DNA from: Burkholderiaceae bacterium
GTDB lineage: Bacteria > Pseudomonadota > Gammaproteobacteria > Burkholderiales > Burkholderiaceae
NCBI GenBank assembly: GCA_947472645.1
Contig: CANJBQ010000006.1
Coordinates: 48,116 to 112,115 of the forward strand
Length of the DNA: 64,000 nt
Direction of reading: 5' to 3'
The notes under the pieces were generated by a model. That model was not told the origin of the DNA. It ran no database searches and worked only from the letters and a program-made list of their open reading frames with translations. Positions 42,584 through 52,124 of this stretch are shown one piece after another (the stretch's first letter is position 1; each line of letters opens with the position of its first letter). A program made the translations under genes and the position numbers.

Positions 42584-43333
42584 TTACCAGGCAGTTTCTA
42601 ATCCATACTTTTTAATCAAGGGAACTGCTGGTCCAGATTTTAAAGTCTTTATCAAATCTTTTGTGGCCGCTAAGTCTCTCACTTGCTCATGAATGCCAAA
42701 AGCAAAAATGGTGACGAACTGAATCTCCGGTGGCAATGGCCCTACTAAATCAATTCCAGGAACCGAGAGTATCTCTGGTACTTGTTGAAACCCTATCTCT
42801 GCATCCCCGCGTTCTACAACGGCTCCGACCGGCTCACCTTGAATGACTTTTAATTTAGGGGCGATTGCCTCGGTGACTCCCATCTTCTGAAATAAAGATA
42901 CTAAATAAACACCACTCGGGCCTGTCGAATACGCGACTGATTTAGCGTTAAGCAACGCCGTCTTTACGGCTTCGGCTGAACTAATATCTGGTTTAACTGA
43001 ACCTTTTCTCATGCCAATGCCAATTCCAGACTTAACGTAATCTTGACGTGAGCCAGCCTGTATTTTGCCAAGTCGCGTTAACTCATCAATACCATTACTA
43101 GCGACAATGACGAGGTCTGCTGCCTCGCCACCCTTTAGACGGTTCATAATCTCCACAGTAGGTAACCACAATGTTGTGACACGATGGCCAGTTGCTTTTT
43201 CAAACTCCGGAATCATCGCTAAATAGGCTTCTTTAAATGCTACAGAAGATATCACCTTAATCTCAGATGCCATCACTTGCGCTCCTATTGTCATACCAAT
43301 CATCCCTATGATGATGGTGAGTATTCTTTTCAT
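42584..43333 (-). CDS. ModA-like periplasmic substrate-binding protein (orphan)
   Basis: This 249-residue protein has a signal peptide (ILTIIIGMIGMTIGAQVMAS) and resembles molybdate-type binding proteins: IKVISSVAFKEAYLAMIPEFEKATG (described by its ends), GEAADLVIVASNGIDEL and VAYSTGPSGVYL. GGGAGA before the ATG supports the start. No ModB/ModC permease or ATPase is present. The first-strand serine/threonine cluster is modified, so molybdate is not assured. It follows a carboxymuconolactone-decarboxylase-family gene and Bug receptor 11 on the minus strand and may bind an organic anion instead. A molybdate role would be relevant to the Mo hydroxylase 36 kb away, but nothing links them. Confidence 0.82.
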   Translation of the reverse strand: MKRILTIIIGMIGMTIGAQVMASEIKVISSVAFKEAYLAMIPEFEKATGHRVTTLWLPTVEIMNRLKGGEAADLVIVASNGIDELTRLGKIQAGSRQDYVKSGIGIGMRKGSVKPDISSAEAVKTALLNAKSVAYSTGPSGVYLVSLFQKMGVTEAIAPKLKVIQGEPVGAVVERGDAEIGFQQVPEILSVPGIDLVGPLPPEIQFVTIFAFGIHEQVRDLAATKDLIKTLKSGPAVPLIKKYGLETAW

Positions 43334-43369
43334 ATTGATCTCCCAAGGTTTATTCGTTGTTATAGTAAA

Positions 43370-43888
43370 TTAATGCCCAACATGTAATGCATTTAACAAT
43401 CTTGAAACCATGTTGTAGGCTGAAATCGTCGTAACAACTTCCAAGATTTCTTGATCATTAAAATATTTCTTCACAAGTGAGTAAAGCTCATCAGGTACCT
43501 GTACCTGCTTAGTCATCACATCTGTGAACTCTAATACTTTAACTTCTAGCTCAGAAAATCCACTACTCACTTTATCTTTCTGGAGCTCTTCAAGTTGCAT
43601 CTGAGTAACACCCTCTTTGAGGGCAATTGGTGCGTGAGCATCAAACTCAAACTGAGCACGATTCAAAACTGCTACCCGAAGAATCATCAGCTCACGAAGA
43701 CGTGCAGGTAATGAACTTTTATTTCTAACAGCAGTAAGTAATGCTTCCCAACCCTTTGCAATTTCAGGACTATTGAGTAATACCTGATACAGCGGAGAAA
43801 TTCGACCACGCTCTTTTAAAATTCGTGCTTCAATTTCTGCTAATTCAGGTTTTGAGCCTGGGACAACTTCTTGTATACGTTTATTCAT
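43370..43888 (-). CDS. Carboxymuconolactone-decarboxylase-family protein 1
   Basis: This 172-residue helical protein has the CMD core LRELMILRVAVLNRAQFEFDAHAPIALKEG (about residues 65-94). It lacks the CxxC of AhpD-type peroxidases, so a thiol-peroxidase function is excluded. Family members decarboxylate 4-carboxymuconolactone, but many similar proteins in aromatic operons are uncharacterised. It lies two bases after Bug receptor 11 on the minus strand and before the ModA-like gene, suggesting one unit. A second member occurs at 60444-60998. Confidence 0.85.
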   Translation of the reverse strand: MNKRIQEVVPGSKPELAEIEARILKERGRISPLYQVLLNSPEIAKGWEALLTAVRNKSSLPARLRELMILRVAVLNRAQFEFDAHAPIALKEGVTQMQLEELQKDKVSSGFSELEVKVLEFTDVMTKQVQVPDELYSLVKKYFNDQEILEVVTTISAYNMVSRLLNALHVGH

Positions 43889-43890
43889 AT

Positions 43891-44853
43891 TTACTCTGGT
43901 TTAATATTTTTATCTTTAATTAATTTTGTCCACTTATTGATATCACTCTTCAAGATCGTGGCCAACTCTTCCGCGGTAGATCCAACCAGGTCAGCGCCCG
44001 ACTGAAGCAATCGATTTTTAATCTCTTCTTGAGCTAACACCTTTTTAATTGCTGCATTGATGCGCTCGATTTCAGCTTTAGAAGTTCCAGCCTTTGCAAA
44101 CATCGCATACCAATTATTCGAATCTACTCCAGGCACGCCCATCTCCACAAATGTTTTAACCTCTGGTAGCGCCGGACTTCTTTTGTTAGAAGCAATACCA
44201 ATAGCTTTCAATTTACCGGATTTAATATAACTGATAAGACCTGGTATATCACCAAAAAATCCGTCTACGTGTCCGCCAAGTACGTCAGTAATGGCAGGCG
44301 CCGCACCTTTATAGGGGACATGGAGTAATTTTCCTTTAGTAGAGTCAGCAAGTTGCTCCATCGCTAAATGCGGTACGCTCCCCGTTCCTGAAGATGCCAT
44401 GGTGAGTTCTTTTTGTTTAGATAACGCCACAAACTCAACGCCATTATTCGCGGGGTTAGATGGATTAACTACTAAAACTTCGACGTTATTAACGACTAAA
44501 GATACTGGCGCAAAATCTTTTAGTGAGTTGTAGGGTAGCTTTTCATACAATCCAGGATTGATTGCCACAGCTCCAGCACTTGTAAACCAAAGTACTTTGC
44601 CATCAGCAGGTGCATTAATCATATATTCAGCGGCAATTGCTCCATTACCGCCAGGTTTATTTTCAATCAGAATTTGCGTATTGAGTTCTTTACCTAAAGG
44701 CTCAGCAATCGTCCTTGCCACAAAGTCAACAGGACCTCCTGGAGGAAAAGCCACTAACATCTTGATGACGTTATTTTGTGCCTGTGCCATCGTCATGCAA
44801 AAAAGACTCAATCCAATACTCACAAATCGATTCAGTAAATTTCTATTGTTCAT
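43891..44853 (-). CDS. Bug/TctC-family periplasmic solute receptor 11
   Basis: This protein has 320 residues from the ATG at 44853 (MNNRNLLNRFVSIG); an upstream ATG at 44898 would overlap the SDR gene and add a non-signal tail. The signal peptide ends MTMAQAQ, and the motifs are NVIKMLVAFPPGG, IENKPGGNGAIA and APADGKVLW. The DGYTLL motif is changed to DGKVLW. It lies 13 bases after the SDR gene in a minus-strand run continuing into CMD and ModA-like genes. Confidence 0.92.
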   Translation of the reverse strand: MNNRNLLNRFVSIGLSLFCMTMAQAQNNVIKMLVAFPPGGPVDFVARTIAEPLGKELNTQILIENKPGGNGAIAAEYMINAPADGKVLWFTSAGAVAINPGLYEKLPYNSLKDFAPVSLVVNNVEVLVVNPSNPANNGVEFVALSKQKELTMASSGTGSVPHLAMEQLADSTKGKLLHVPYKGAAPAITDVLGGHVDGFFGDIPGLISYIKSGKLKAIGIASNKRSPALPEVKTFVEMGVPGVDSNNWYAMFAKAGTSKAEIERINAAIKKVLAQEEIKNRLLQSGADLVGSTAEELATILKSDINKWTKLIKDKNIKPE

Positions 44854-44866
44854 GTTTTTCTTTCTA

Positions 44867-45667
44867 TTAATCACACTTGGCAGACATTCCGCCATCAATC
44901 ACTATTTCAGTACCTGTGATAAATCGCGCTTCTTCAGATGCTAAAAAAACTGCTGCATTAGCCGTATCCATTCCGTCACCCATAAACGGTAATGGAATAC
45001 GTGCTTGGCGTTGCTCTAATATAGTGGATACATCACCGCCAGTCCGCTGCTTTGCTAGACGCGTCTCAACCATCGGTGTATGTAATTGCCCCGGCACAAT
45101 GGTGTTCACCCGAATATTTTGTTTGGCATATTGCACAGCAAGTACTTTTGAGAACTGAATAATTCCAGCCTTTGTAGCGGCATAGGCAATTTGAGCAGAT
45201 CCTGTCCAGCGCATACCGGAAGTCGAGGCCATATTAATAATAGAACCTGATCCTTGCTGAATCATACCGGGTAGTACATATTTACAGGTTAAAAAAACGC
45301 TCTTCAGGTTGTAATCGACCTGAGTATCCCAAATCTCTTCAGTCATCTCCACTGGCCCACCTTTAGCAGATCCTCCAACATTGTTGACTAAGATATCAAT
45401 GCGGCCAAAACGCTGAAGACACTCTTGCACCATCTGCTCAATCGAAGAGGATTGCATGACGTCAACAATCCCTTTATGAATATTCACTTTTTCTTCTTTA
45501 GCGTAGGAGAGTGTTTCATCCAAACGCGCCTCATCGATATCCGTGGCAAATACTTGCGCACCTTCTTGAGCAAACCGAATCGTCATCGCCCTACCATTAC
45601 CCCAGCCTGGGCCAACGGATCCTGCACCTGTAATTAAGGCGACCTTACCTTTTAATCGATCTGACAT
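44867..45667 (-). CDS. Short-chain dehydrogenase/reductase (SDR)
   Basis: This 266-residue protein shows the classical SDR motifs: the cofactor motif LITGAGSVGPGWGNGRA (with a longer loop than usual), ILVNNVGGSA and the active site IINMAST plus YAATK. Asp in VFATDID points to NAD(H) rather than NADP(H). SDRs of this size oxidise hydroxyacids or dihydrodiols, for example cis-dihydrodiol dehydrogenases, or reduce ketones. It lies between the LigI-like amidohydrolase and Bug receptor 11. A dehydrogenation step in the aromatic pathway is likely; the substrate is unknown. Confidence 0.92.
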   Translation of the reverse strand: MSDRLKGKVALITGAGSVGPGWGNGRAMTIRFAQEGAQVFATDIDEARLDETLSYAKEEKVNIHKGIVDVMQSSSIEQMVQECLQRFGRIDILVNNVGGSAKGGPVEMTEEIWDTQVDYNLKSVFLTCKYVLPGMIQQGSGSIINMASTSGMRWTGSAQIAYAATKAGIIQFSKVLAVQYAKQNIRVNTIVPGQLHTPMVETRLAKQRTGGDVSTILEQRQARIPLPFMGDGMDTANAAVFLASEEARFITGTEIVIDGGMSAKCD

Positions 45668-45690
45668 ATAGCGTCTTTTGTCTTGAATTA

Positions 45691-46554
45691 TTATTTAAAC
45701 CCATAAAAACGTTCTGGATTTTTTACCATTATATGCATCAACTTCGCTGAAGTATCCGCAATCTGACTAATGGCATCAACTAAGATCTCATCCTGAGGAA
45801 TATGGTGATGATTAGGATGAGGCCAATCCGTACCCCAAACACATTTATCCGTAAATTGATTCACCATGATCTTGGCTAATTGAATGCCCTGTGTATATGG
45901 CACTCCTTTTACTATTCGATCAACCCCACTCACTTTCATATGCATTTTAGGATCATCCATCAGATGCAACAAGGCCTGAAAATCTTTGTGATTTTCACCT
46001 AAGGTGGCATCTACTCTGCCGATATGGTCAATCATCACTGGAGCGGCTGACTTTTTGAGTTGAGGCGCTAACTCATGCACTAAATCACTACTAAAGTGAA
46101 CTTGTAAATGCATATTCAGAGGCTCTAAACGTTTGGTTAACTCTAAAATATCCTCCATGCTGTCACTATTTTTTAAATGCGCCATAAAGTTAAATCGTAT
46201 ACCCCGGAAACCTTGTAAATACATTTCTTTCAAGGTGGTGGTATCGACCTTCGCCGAACTTAAGGCAACGCCTAAATAAGTTCCTGGTCGGGCTTGCATA
46301 GCGTCCACTACTACCGCATTATCTAAACCATGTAATGCCGTTTGTACGATGACGCAACGCTCAATCGCTAAAAGATCATGCAGTGCAAATAAAGTCTCTT
46401 TTGGAGCATCAACAGGCGTAAAGTTTCTATGTTGAACATAAGGAAAGCGCTCTGCAGGTCCGAATATATGGCAATGCGCATCACATGAAAGAGGCGGTAA
46501 TCTTAAGTTAGGTTTTTTGGGGTGAACTTCATACGTTTGTATTAGATCAGTCAT
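45691..46554 (-). CDS. Amidohydrolase-2 family, 2-pyrone-4,6-dicarboxylate hydrolase (LigI)-like
   Basis: This protein has 287 residues from the ATG at 46554 (MTDLIQTYEVHPKKP); a TTG six codons upstream is the alternative. It has the metal motif CDAHCHIFGP (H-x-H), MIDHIGRVDA and CVWGTDWPHPNH, which fit the LigI/PDC-hydrolase subgroup of the amidohydrolase superfamily. Its start overlaps the MFS transporter's C-terminus by eight bases. LigI opens the lactone ring of 2-pyrone-4,6-dicarboxylate in protocatechuate 4,5-cleavage; no other lig genes are present, so a related lactone is equally possible. Confidence 0.87.
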   Translation of the reverse strand: MTDLIQTYEVHPKKPNLRLPPLSCDAHCHIFGPAERFPYVQHRNFTPVDAPKETLFALHDLLAIERCVIVQTALHGLDNAVVVDAMQARPGTYLGVALSSAKVDTTTLKEMYLQGFRGIRFNFMAHLKNSDSMEDILELTKRLEPLNMHLQVHFSSDLVHELAPQLKKSAAPVMIDHIGRVDATLGENHKDFQALLHLMDDPKMHMKVSGVDRIVKGVPYTQGIQLAKIMVNQFTDKCVWGTDWPHPNHHHIPQDEILVDAISQIADTSAKLMHIMVKNPERFYGFK

Positions 46555-47785
46555 TTTTATTTTTTTCCTCAATTAAATCTTTAACATGTAAGTTGCGCAG
46601 ATGAGGGGCGTATTGATAAAACCCAATTGCCACTAATACCGTGATTACGCCACCAAAGGCAATCGATGGGGCAAGTCCCATTAAGCTTGCCGCCACTCCT
46701 GACTCTAGCGCCCCAAGTTCATTTGATGATCCTACAAAAATACCATTAATCGAGCTGATTCTGCCACGCATATGATCCGGAGAAGTCAACTGGAAAATAG
46801 CGATTCGAACAACCACTGAAAGTGAATCAAAGCAACCACTTAAAAATAAAAAGAAAGCACTTAACCATATCGTTTCCGATAAGCTAAATCCAATAATAGA
46901 TATACCAAAACCCGCCACACCAACCAAAATATATTTCCCAGAATTTTTTAATATAGGGTTTCTAGCAAAATAAATACCCGTAATAATAGCTCCTACAGCT
47001 GGAGCCGCTCGTAAGATGCCTAAGGTCTCTGGGCCTTGATGCAAAATATCTTTTACAAATGCAGGCAGCATCGAAACAGCGCCACCAAATAGAACAGCAA
47101 GCATATCAATCGTCATTGCTGACAAAATAAGCTGATGATTTTTAACGTATTGAATACTCTCAATCAAGCTATCCCAAAAAGGAGCCGTATTTTTATCTCT
47201 TTTTAGATGTTTTAAATGGACGGTTAATACGCCATATTGACCAATTAAAGCCAATAACCCAGAGATAAGATAGGCCCACTGTAGACCCGCACTTGCAATG
47301 ATAATTCCTCCAATAGCCGGTCCAGAGACAACGCAGACCTGATACGCAGAGGATGCATACGCAGAATATTTTGGTGTCAGTGCGCGCGGTATCACTTGCC
47401 CAAAAATAGATTGATAGGCAGGTCGTAATAATGATCTTCCTATCCCCAAAATTGCTACCGATACATAAATGTGCATCTCGGGGGGGTCAAGGTCTCCACG
47501 AGCCACATACATCAAAAATATACCCATCAGTACATGTAATACGCAAGCAATCGTAGCAATACCTTTACGTGAGTACGTATCCACTAAATGGCCCGCAAAT
47601 AATGAGCATAAAAAATAAGGGATTAATTCGGCAAGACCCAGAAGTCCAAGAGATATAACGTTATTGGTAATATCAAATAAATGCCAACCTACAGCAACCA
47701 TCATCATCTGATAACTCAGTGTGGTTCCTACCCGATAAGCAAGAACCGCAGTAAAGTCTCTTTGGATAGCCTTAGAATTTTTCAT
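46547..47785 (-). CDS. Major facilitator superfamily transporter (EntS-like MFS_3 group)
   Basis: This 412-residue protein has about twelve hydrophobic segments. The N-terminal domain includes LGLAELIPYFLCSLFAGHLVD (described by its ends), with the MFS loop HLVDTYSRKG between helices 2 and 3. A second half begins near residue 205. It resembles drug/siderophore exporters such as EntS. It follows the RND pump gene on the minus strand and overlaps the LigI-like gene. It could export a toxic intermediate or import an aromatic acid. Confidence 0.87.
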   Translation of the reverse strand: MKNSKAIQRDFTAVLAYRVGTTLSYQMMMVAVGWHLFDITNNVISLGLLGLAELIPYFLCSLFAGHLVDTYSRKGIATIACVLHVLMGIFLMYVARGDLDPPEMHIYVSVAILGIGRSLLRPAYQSIFGQVIPRALTPKYSAYASSAYQVCVVSGPAIGGIIIASAGLQWAYLISGLLALIGQYGVLTVHLKHLKRDKNTAPFWDSLIESIQYVKNHQLILSAMTIDMLAVLFGGAVSMLPAFVKDILHQGPETLGILRAAPAVGAIITGIYFARNPILKNSGKYILVGVAGFGISIIGFSLSETIWLSAFFLFLSGCFDSLSVVVRIAIFQLTSPDHMRGRISSINGIFVGSSNELGALESGVAASLMGLAPSIAFGGVITVLVAIGFYQYAPHLRNLHVKDLIEEKNKND

Positions 47786-47849
47786 ATAAAGAGTTTAAGC
47801 GAAATGATTTAACTCACTTCACTTAACCTGTCTGAGATGAAAAATGGTT

Positions 47850-50800
47850 TCAATGACCTGTGGCGGGCTCTTGACGATGATGGTCCGCAGCAATGAAGTA
47901 ATACATGGCTGGAACAACAAATAATGTAAAAATGGTTCCAATAGATAATCCAGTAAAGATGACGATTCCCATAGAGCTTCGACCTGCAGCACCCGCTCCA
48001 GAAGCAATAACAAGTGGAATCACACCAAAAACCATAGCTGCTGTCGTCATTAAAATGGGCCTTAATCGTGTGGTGCTAGCTACAATAATTGCATCTAACT
48101 TCGATTTACCCTGTTCTTGTAAATGATTGGCAAACTCAACCATCAAAATACCATGCTTACTAATTAATCCCATGAGGGTAACAATACCAACCTGTGTATA
48201 CACATTGATACTCGTTAATCCCAAATTAATAAAAATGAGCGCCCCAAAAATCGCCATTGGAACAGACACTAAAATCACAATCGGATCTCTAAAGCTTTCA
48301 AATTGAGCGGCTAAAATTAAGAAAATAATAATAATTGCGAACATCATCGTACCTACAAAGCCACCAGACTCTTTAACAAACTGTCTTGATGGGCCTGAAT
48401 AATCCACCGAATATCCCACAGGTCCAGCTTCTTTGACCGCATTATTAATAAAGCTAATCACCTCAGCTTCGGATACAAAGGGCGTCTTTACTCCAGAAAT
48501 GGTTGCAGAGTTTAATTGCTGAAAATGATTAATCGATGCAGGTACCACGCGACGCTCAATATGAGCCACATTCCTAGCCTGTATCAAGTTACCGGACGGG
48601 GTACGAATCATTTGATTCAAAATTTGATCTGAATTGAGTCGATTAACCTGTAACACCTGAGGAATGACTCGATAAGATCTACCAGCTACCGAGAAGTAAT
48701 TGACATACCCACCACCCATCGCCGAAGAAAGATCATTCGCCACGTCTTGTTGCGTCATACCAAGTGCCGCAACCTTGTCACGATCAATCACAAGAACATC
48801 TTGTGGCTTATCGATTTTTAAATCACTATCGACGAAAAAGAACATGCCGCTCTTTCGTGCCTTATCAAGGACAATTTGGGCGACATCATTTAAATTCTCA
48901 TACGATTCCGTCGTGTTGATAACGACCTGCACCGGTAAGCCTTGAGCACCTGGCAATGCTGGAAATTGGAAGGCAGCAACCCGGACTCCAGAAATCGTAT
49001 TCCATTGACTTTGCATATCTTGCTGAAACTTCGTTGCACTCTTTGTCCGTGATCCCCAATCTTTCAAGATGACTCCACCAAAACTGCTTGTTGGACTTGT
49101 AATCTGAAAAATTTGCTCGTACTCTGGTTGAGCACTCGACATCTGATAAATCTGGTCAGCATAGGTCTGCATTTGATTGACAGTGGCATTTGGAGGTCCA
49201 GATGCTTGCATCAACACAATACCTTGATCTTCGGTTGGAGCTAATTCAGACTTCGAGGTTGAAAATAGATAAACGACACTACATAAAATCAGAACACCCA
49301 TCACAATAATGACTTGCCAAGTAGAAAGTACGCTAGTTAATGTGCGCTGATACCCTGATTCAACTTTTGCAAAAATAGAGTCTATCTTTTGTAAAAATTT
49401 ACCAGGTGTTTGTTCGTGTTTCAAAATACGTGAGCACATCATTGGTGACAAGGTGAGCGCAACGACTCCAGAAACCGCAACTGATCCTGCTAGGGTAAAT
49501 GCAAATTCAGTAAAAAGAGCACCCGTCAAACCACCCTGAAAACCAATTGGTATGTAGACAGCAATTAAAACCACAGTCATTGCCAAAATCGGCATGCCTA
49601 ATTCACGAGCAGCTAAGATAGAAGCTTCTGTAGGGGTCTTACCTTCTTTTAAATGTCGGTCGACGTTCTCCACCACAATAATGGCATCATCAACCACTAG
49701 ACCAATTGCTAATACTAAGGCAAGTAAGGTCAATAAATTAATGGAATAACCCAAAACCTGCATCATAAAAAAAGTGCCAATCAGGGATAGGGGCATCGCA
49801 ATAATTGGAATCACAACTGCTCTGAAACTACCCAAGAATAAAAAGATCACTACAGTAACAATAATTAATGCCTCTAATAATGTTTTAACAACTTCATCAA
49901 TAGAGGTTGTAATGAACTTCGTCGAGTCATAAACGATCTCACCCTTCAGTCCAGAAGGTAGTTGTTTTTGGATATCGGGTAAAGTTTCTCGGACTCTTTT
50001 GGCAACATCCAGTAAGTTGGCCTCAGGCGCCACCTTAATACCAATAAAAACAGATTGTTGACCACTAAAAGCCACATTGGTCGTGTAATCTTCGGATCCC
50101 AAAGATACCGTTGCAACTTGCTCCAAACGAACAATGTCTGAGCCATTATTTTTAATAATCAGATTTTTAAACTCATCCAAAGTGTGTAGGTCAGTACCAG
50201 CCACCAAGTCCACACTGACCATATTGCCTTTTGTTGAACCTACGGTAGATAACACATTATTGGCTGATAAAGCTTTATAAACATCACTAGCCCCAATCCC
50301 AAGACCCGCCATTTTGTCTTGATCTAACCAAGCTCTTAGAGCAAATTTTCGACCGCCAAGAATCTCAGCAGTTTGAACGCCTTGTACGGAATCTAATTTA
50401 GGCTTTACAACACGTAACAAATAATCTGTAATGCTATTATTGGGTAAAACATCACTAACAAACCCCATGTACATAGCAGCAGTAGACTGACCAACAGAAA
50501 CAGTCAAGACAGATGCTTGTGCTTGAGGAGGCAATTGATTCTTCACTGAGGTAATTTGAGTATTAATTTGTGTCAGCGCACTATTAGCGTTGTAATTCAA
50601 ACGCAAAGTTGCCACAATCGTCGATATGCCACTGACGCTCGTTGAAGACATGTAATCGATACCCTGAGCCTGTGCAATTGCGCCTTCTAAAGGTTGTGTA
50701 ATAAAGCCCGCTACCGTAGCAGGGTCAGCGCCATAATATGCGGTGGTGATGGTAACGATGGCATTTTCAGTTTTAGGATACTGACTAACAGGAAGTGAGC

Positions 50801-50888
50801 CGACCGCCTTTAACCCCAAAAGTAAAATCAATAGACTCACTACAATCGAGAGGACTGGCCTTTGAATAAAAATATCGGACCATTTCAT
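47850..50888 (-). CDS. RND efflux pump, HAE1 (AcrB/MexF-like) inner-membrane subunit
   Basis: This 1012-residue protein is slightly shorter than AcrB (1049). It has twelve transmembrane segments in the duplicated RND layout. The proton-relay pair lies in IGLVVDDAIIVVENV (around residue 400), with periplasmic porter loops after segments 1 and 7. The N-terminus MKWSDIFIQRPVLSIVVSL is typical of hydrophobe/amphiphile pumps. It is the third gene of an outer-membrane factor - adaptor - pump operon. It exports lipophilic compounds, possibly aromatic substrates or intermediates of the surrounding pathways. Confidence 0.95.
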   Translation of the reverse strand: MKWSDIFIQRPVLSIVVSLLILLLGLKAVGSLPVSQYPKTENAIVTITTAYYGADPATVAGFITQPLEGAIAQAQGIDYMSSTSVSGISTIVATLRLNYNANSALTQINTQITSVKNQLPPQAQASVLTVSVGQSTAAMYMGFVSDVLPNNSITDYLLRVVKPKLDSVQGVQTAEILGGRKFALRAWLDQDKMAGLGIGASDVYKALSANNVLSTVGSTKGNMVSVDLVAGTDLHTLDEFKNLIIKNNGSDIVRLEQVATVSLGSEDYTTNVAFSGQQSVFIGIKVAPEANLLDVAKRVRETLPDIQKQLPSGLKGEIVYDSTKFITTSIDEVVKTLLEALIIVTVVIFLFLGSFRAVVIPIIAMPLSLIGTFFMMQVLGYSINLLTLLALVLAIGLVVDDAIIVVENVDRHLKEGKTPTEASILAARELGMPILAMTVVLIAVYIPIGFQGGLTGALFTEFAFTLAGSVAVSGVVALTLSPMMCSRILKHEQTPGKFLQKIDSIFAKVESGYQRTLTSVLSTWQVIIVMGVLILCSVVYLFSTSKSELAPTEDQGIVLMQASGPPNATVNQMQTYADQIYQMSSAQPEYEQIFQITSPTSSFGGVILKDWGSRTKSATKFQQDMQSQWNTISGVRVAAFQFPALPGAQGLPVQVVINTTESYENLNDVAQIVLDKARKSGMFFFVDSDLKIDKPQDVLVIDRDKVAALGMTQQDVANDLSSAMGGGYVNYFSVAGRSYRVIPQVLQVNRLNSDQILNQMIRTPSGNLIQARNVAHIERRVVPASINHFQQLNSATISGVKTPFVSEAEVISFINNAVKEAGPVGYSVDYSGPSRQFVKESGGFVGTMMFAIIIIFLILAAQFESFRDPIVILVSVPMAIFGALIFINLGLTSINVYTQVGIVTLMGLISKHGILMVEFANHLQEQGKSKLDAIIVASTTRLRPILMTTAAMVFGVIPLVIASGAGAAGRSSMGIVIFTGLSIGTIFTLFVVPAMYYFIAADHHRQEPATGH

Positions 50889-50937
50889 GGGAAAAATCTC
50901 ATAGATAATTGACTAAGTAATCTCATTTGTTCAATTC

Positions 50938-52122
50938 TTATTCTTGTGGCTTAGGATTTGCATTATTGGCAGGCTCTACCTTATTATTTACAATTAAAGG
51001 TGTGCCATTCTTCAATTTTTGTTGCCCACTTGTGACAATCGTTTCTCCAGCTTTGATGCCAGTTAAAACAGCAACTTGGTCCCCTCGAGTTGGTCCGGTT
51101 GTCACGAAAACTTGTTGAGCTATTAAGCTTGGTTTTCCATCTTTATCAGCTTCTCCAGATTTAGCAATATACACAATTGACCCATATGGGTTATAAGTTA
51201 CTGCAGTTTGGGGAACTGTCAAATAACTAATCTTATCTCCCATTTCTAATTTCAAACTAGCAAACATGCCTGGCAACAATTTTTTATCCGGATTACGTAT
51301 TAAAGCTTCTACTTGAATATTTCGTGTACTGGAGTCAACCTTTGGACTAATTGCAGTAACCTTACCTTCAAAAGATTTCTGTCCAAATGCGTCTGCATTC
51401 AAATGGACAATCTGATCTTTGCGTAATTGATCTGCAACACTTTGTGGCATCGTGAAGTCAACAAAAATAGGATCAATGGTTTGAATCGTCATTAATTTAT
51501 CCCCCGAATTCACAAATTGCCCAGGGTTTGTAGAAACAATTCCAACACGACCTGAGAAAGGGGCTCTAAGATTTTTCTTGGCAACAAGGGCAATTTGTTG
51601 TTCTACTTGCGCTGCCTTTGCTTTGTAATCTGCAGAACTTGAGTCAAATGCATTTTTACTAATGGCTTCAATCGCTAATTGCTGGCGATCCCTATCATTA
51701 ACAATTTTGGCTAAATCAGCCTGTGCCTGTAAAGCGTGCAATTGTGCTAAATCTGCATCTTGTGTCATCGCCATTAAGAGCATGCCTTCTTTCACATCGA
51801 TTCCTGACTTCACAAGAACTTCTTTAACAATGCCATTCACTTCTGTACTTAATTCGACGCCACGATAAGCACGCATACTACCAGATGCACTTAATTGGGG
51901 TTGCCAATCATCTTCTTTCACGATAGTCGTCGTAACTGTCGCTGGCGGTGCTCCGGCTCCCGCTAGGTATTTTTTAATCATGATGGTTTTAAATACGTTA
52001 AAACCAATGATGAGACCCATTAAGACACAAACACCAATCAACATCCAAATCATCCTCTTACGTAATAGGGATTTTTCAGGGGTTGATGCATCAGAAGAGC
52101 GTAATAGATTCAATAGGTTCAT
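50938..52122 (-). CDS. RND efflux periplasmic adaptor (membrane fusion protein)
   Basis: This 394-residue protein has an N-terminal membrane anchor (MIWMLIGVCVLMGLIIGF, about residues 24-41), a biotinyl/lipoyl-like domain (STEVNGIVKEVLVKSGIDVKEG), a short helical hairpin and beta-barrel domains (LRAPFSGRVGI). The layout fits adaptors of HAE1 RND pumps. It lies two bases after the outer-membrane-factor gene and 49 bases before the pump gene. Confidence 0.93.
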   Translation of the reverse strand: MNLLNLLRSSDASTPEKSLLRKRMIWMLIGVCVLMGLIIGFNVFKTIMIKKYLAGAGAPPATVTTTIVKEDDWQPQLSASGSMRAYRGVELSTEVNGIVKEVLVKSGIDVKEGMLLMAMTQDADLAQLHALQAQADLAKIVNDRDRQQLAIEAISKNAFDSSSADYKAKAAQVEQQIALVAKKNLRAPFSGRVGIVSTNPGQFVNSGDKLMTIQTIDPIFVDFTMPQSVADQLRKDQIVHLNADAFGQKSFEGKVTAISPKVDSSTRNIQVEALIRNPDKKLLPGMFASLKLEMGDKISYLTVPQTAVTYNPYGSIVYIAKSGEADKDGKPSLIAQQVFVTTGPTRGDQVAVLTGIKAGETIVTSGQQKLKNGTPLIVNNKVEPANNANPKPQE

Positions 52123-52124
52123 AT

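Noticed and set aside
43370-43888. AhpD-type alkylhydroperoxidase
   Set aside because: No CxxC motif in the CMD core; the same holds for 60444-60998.
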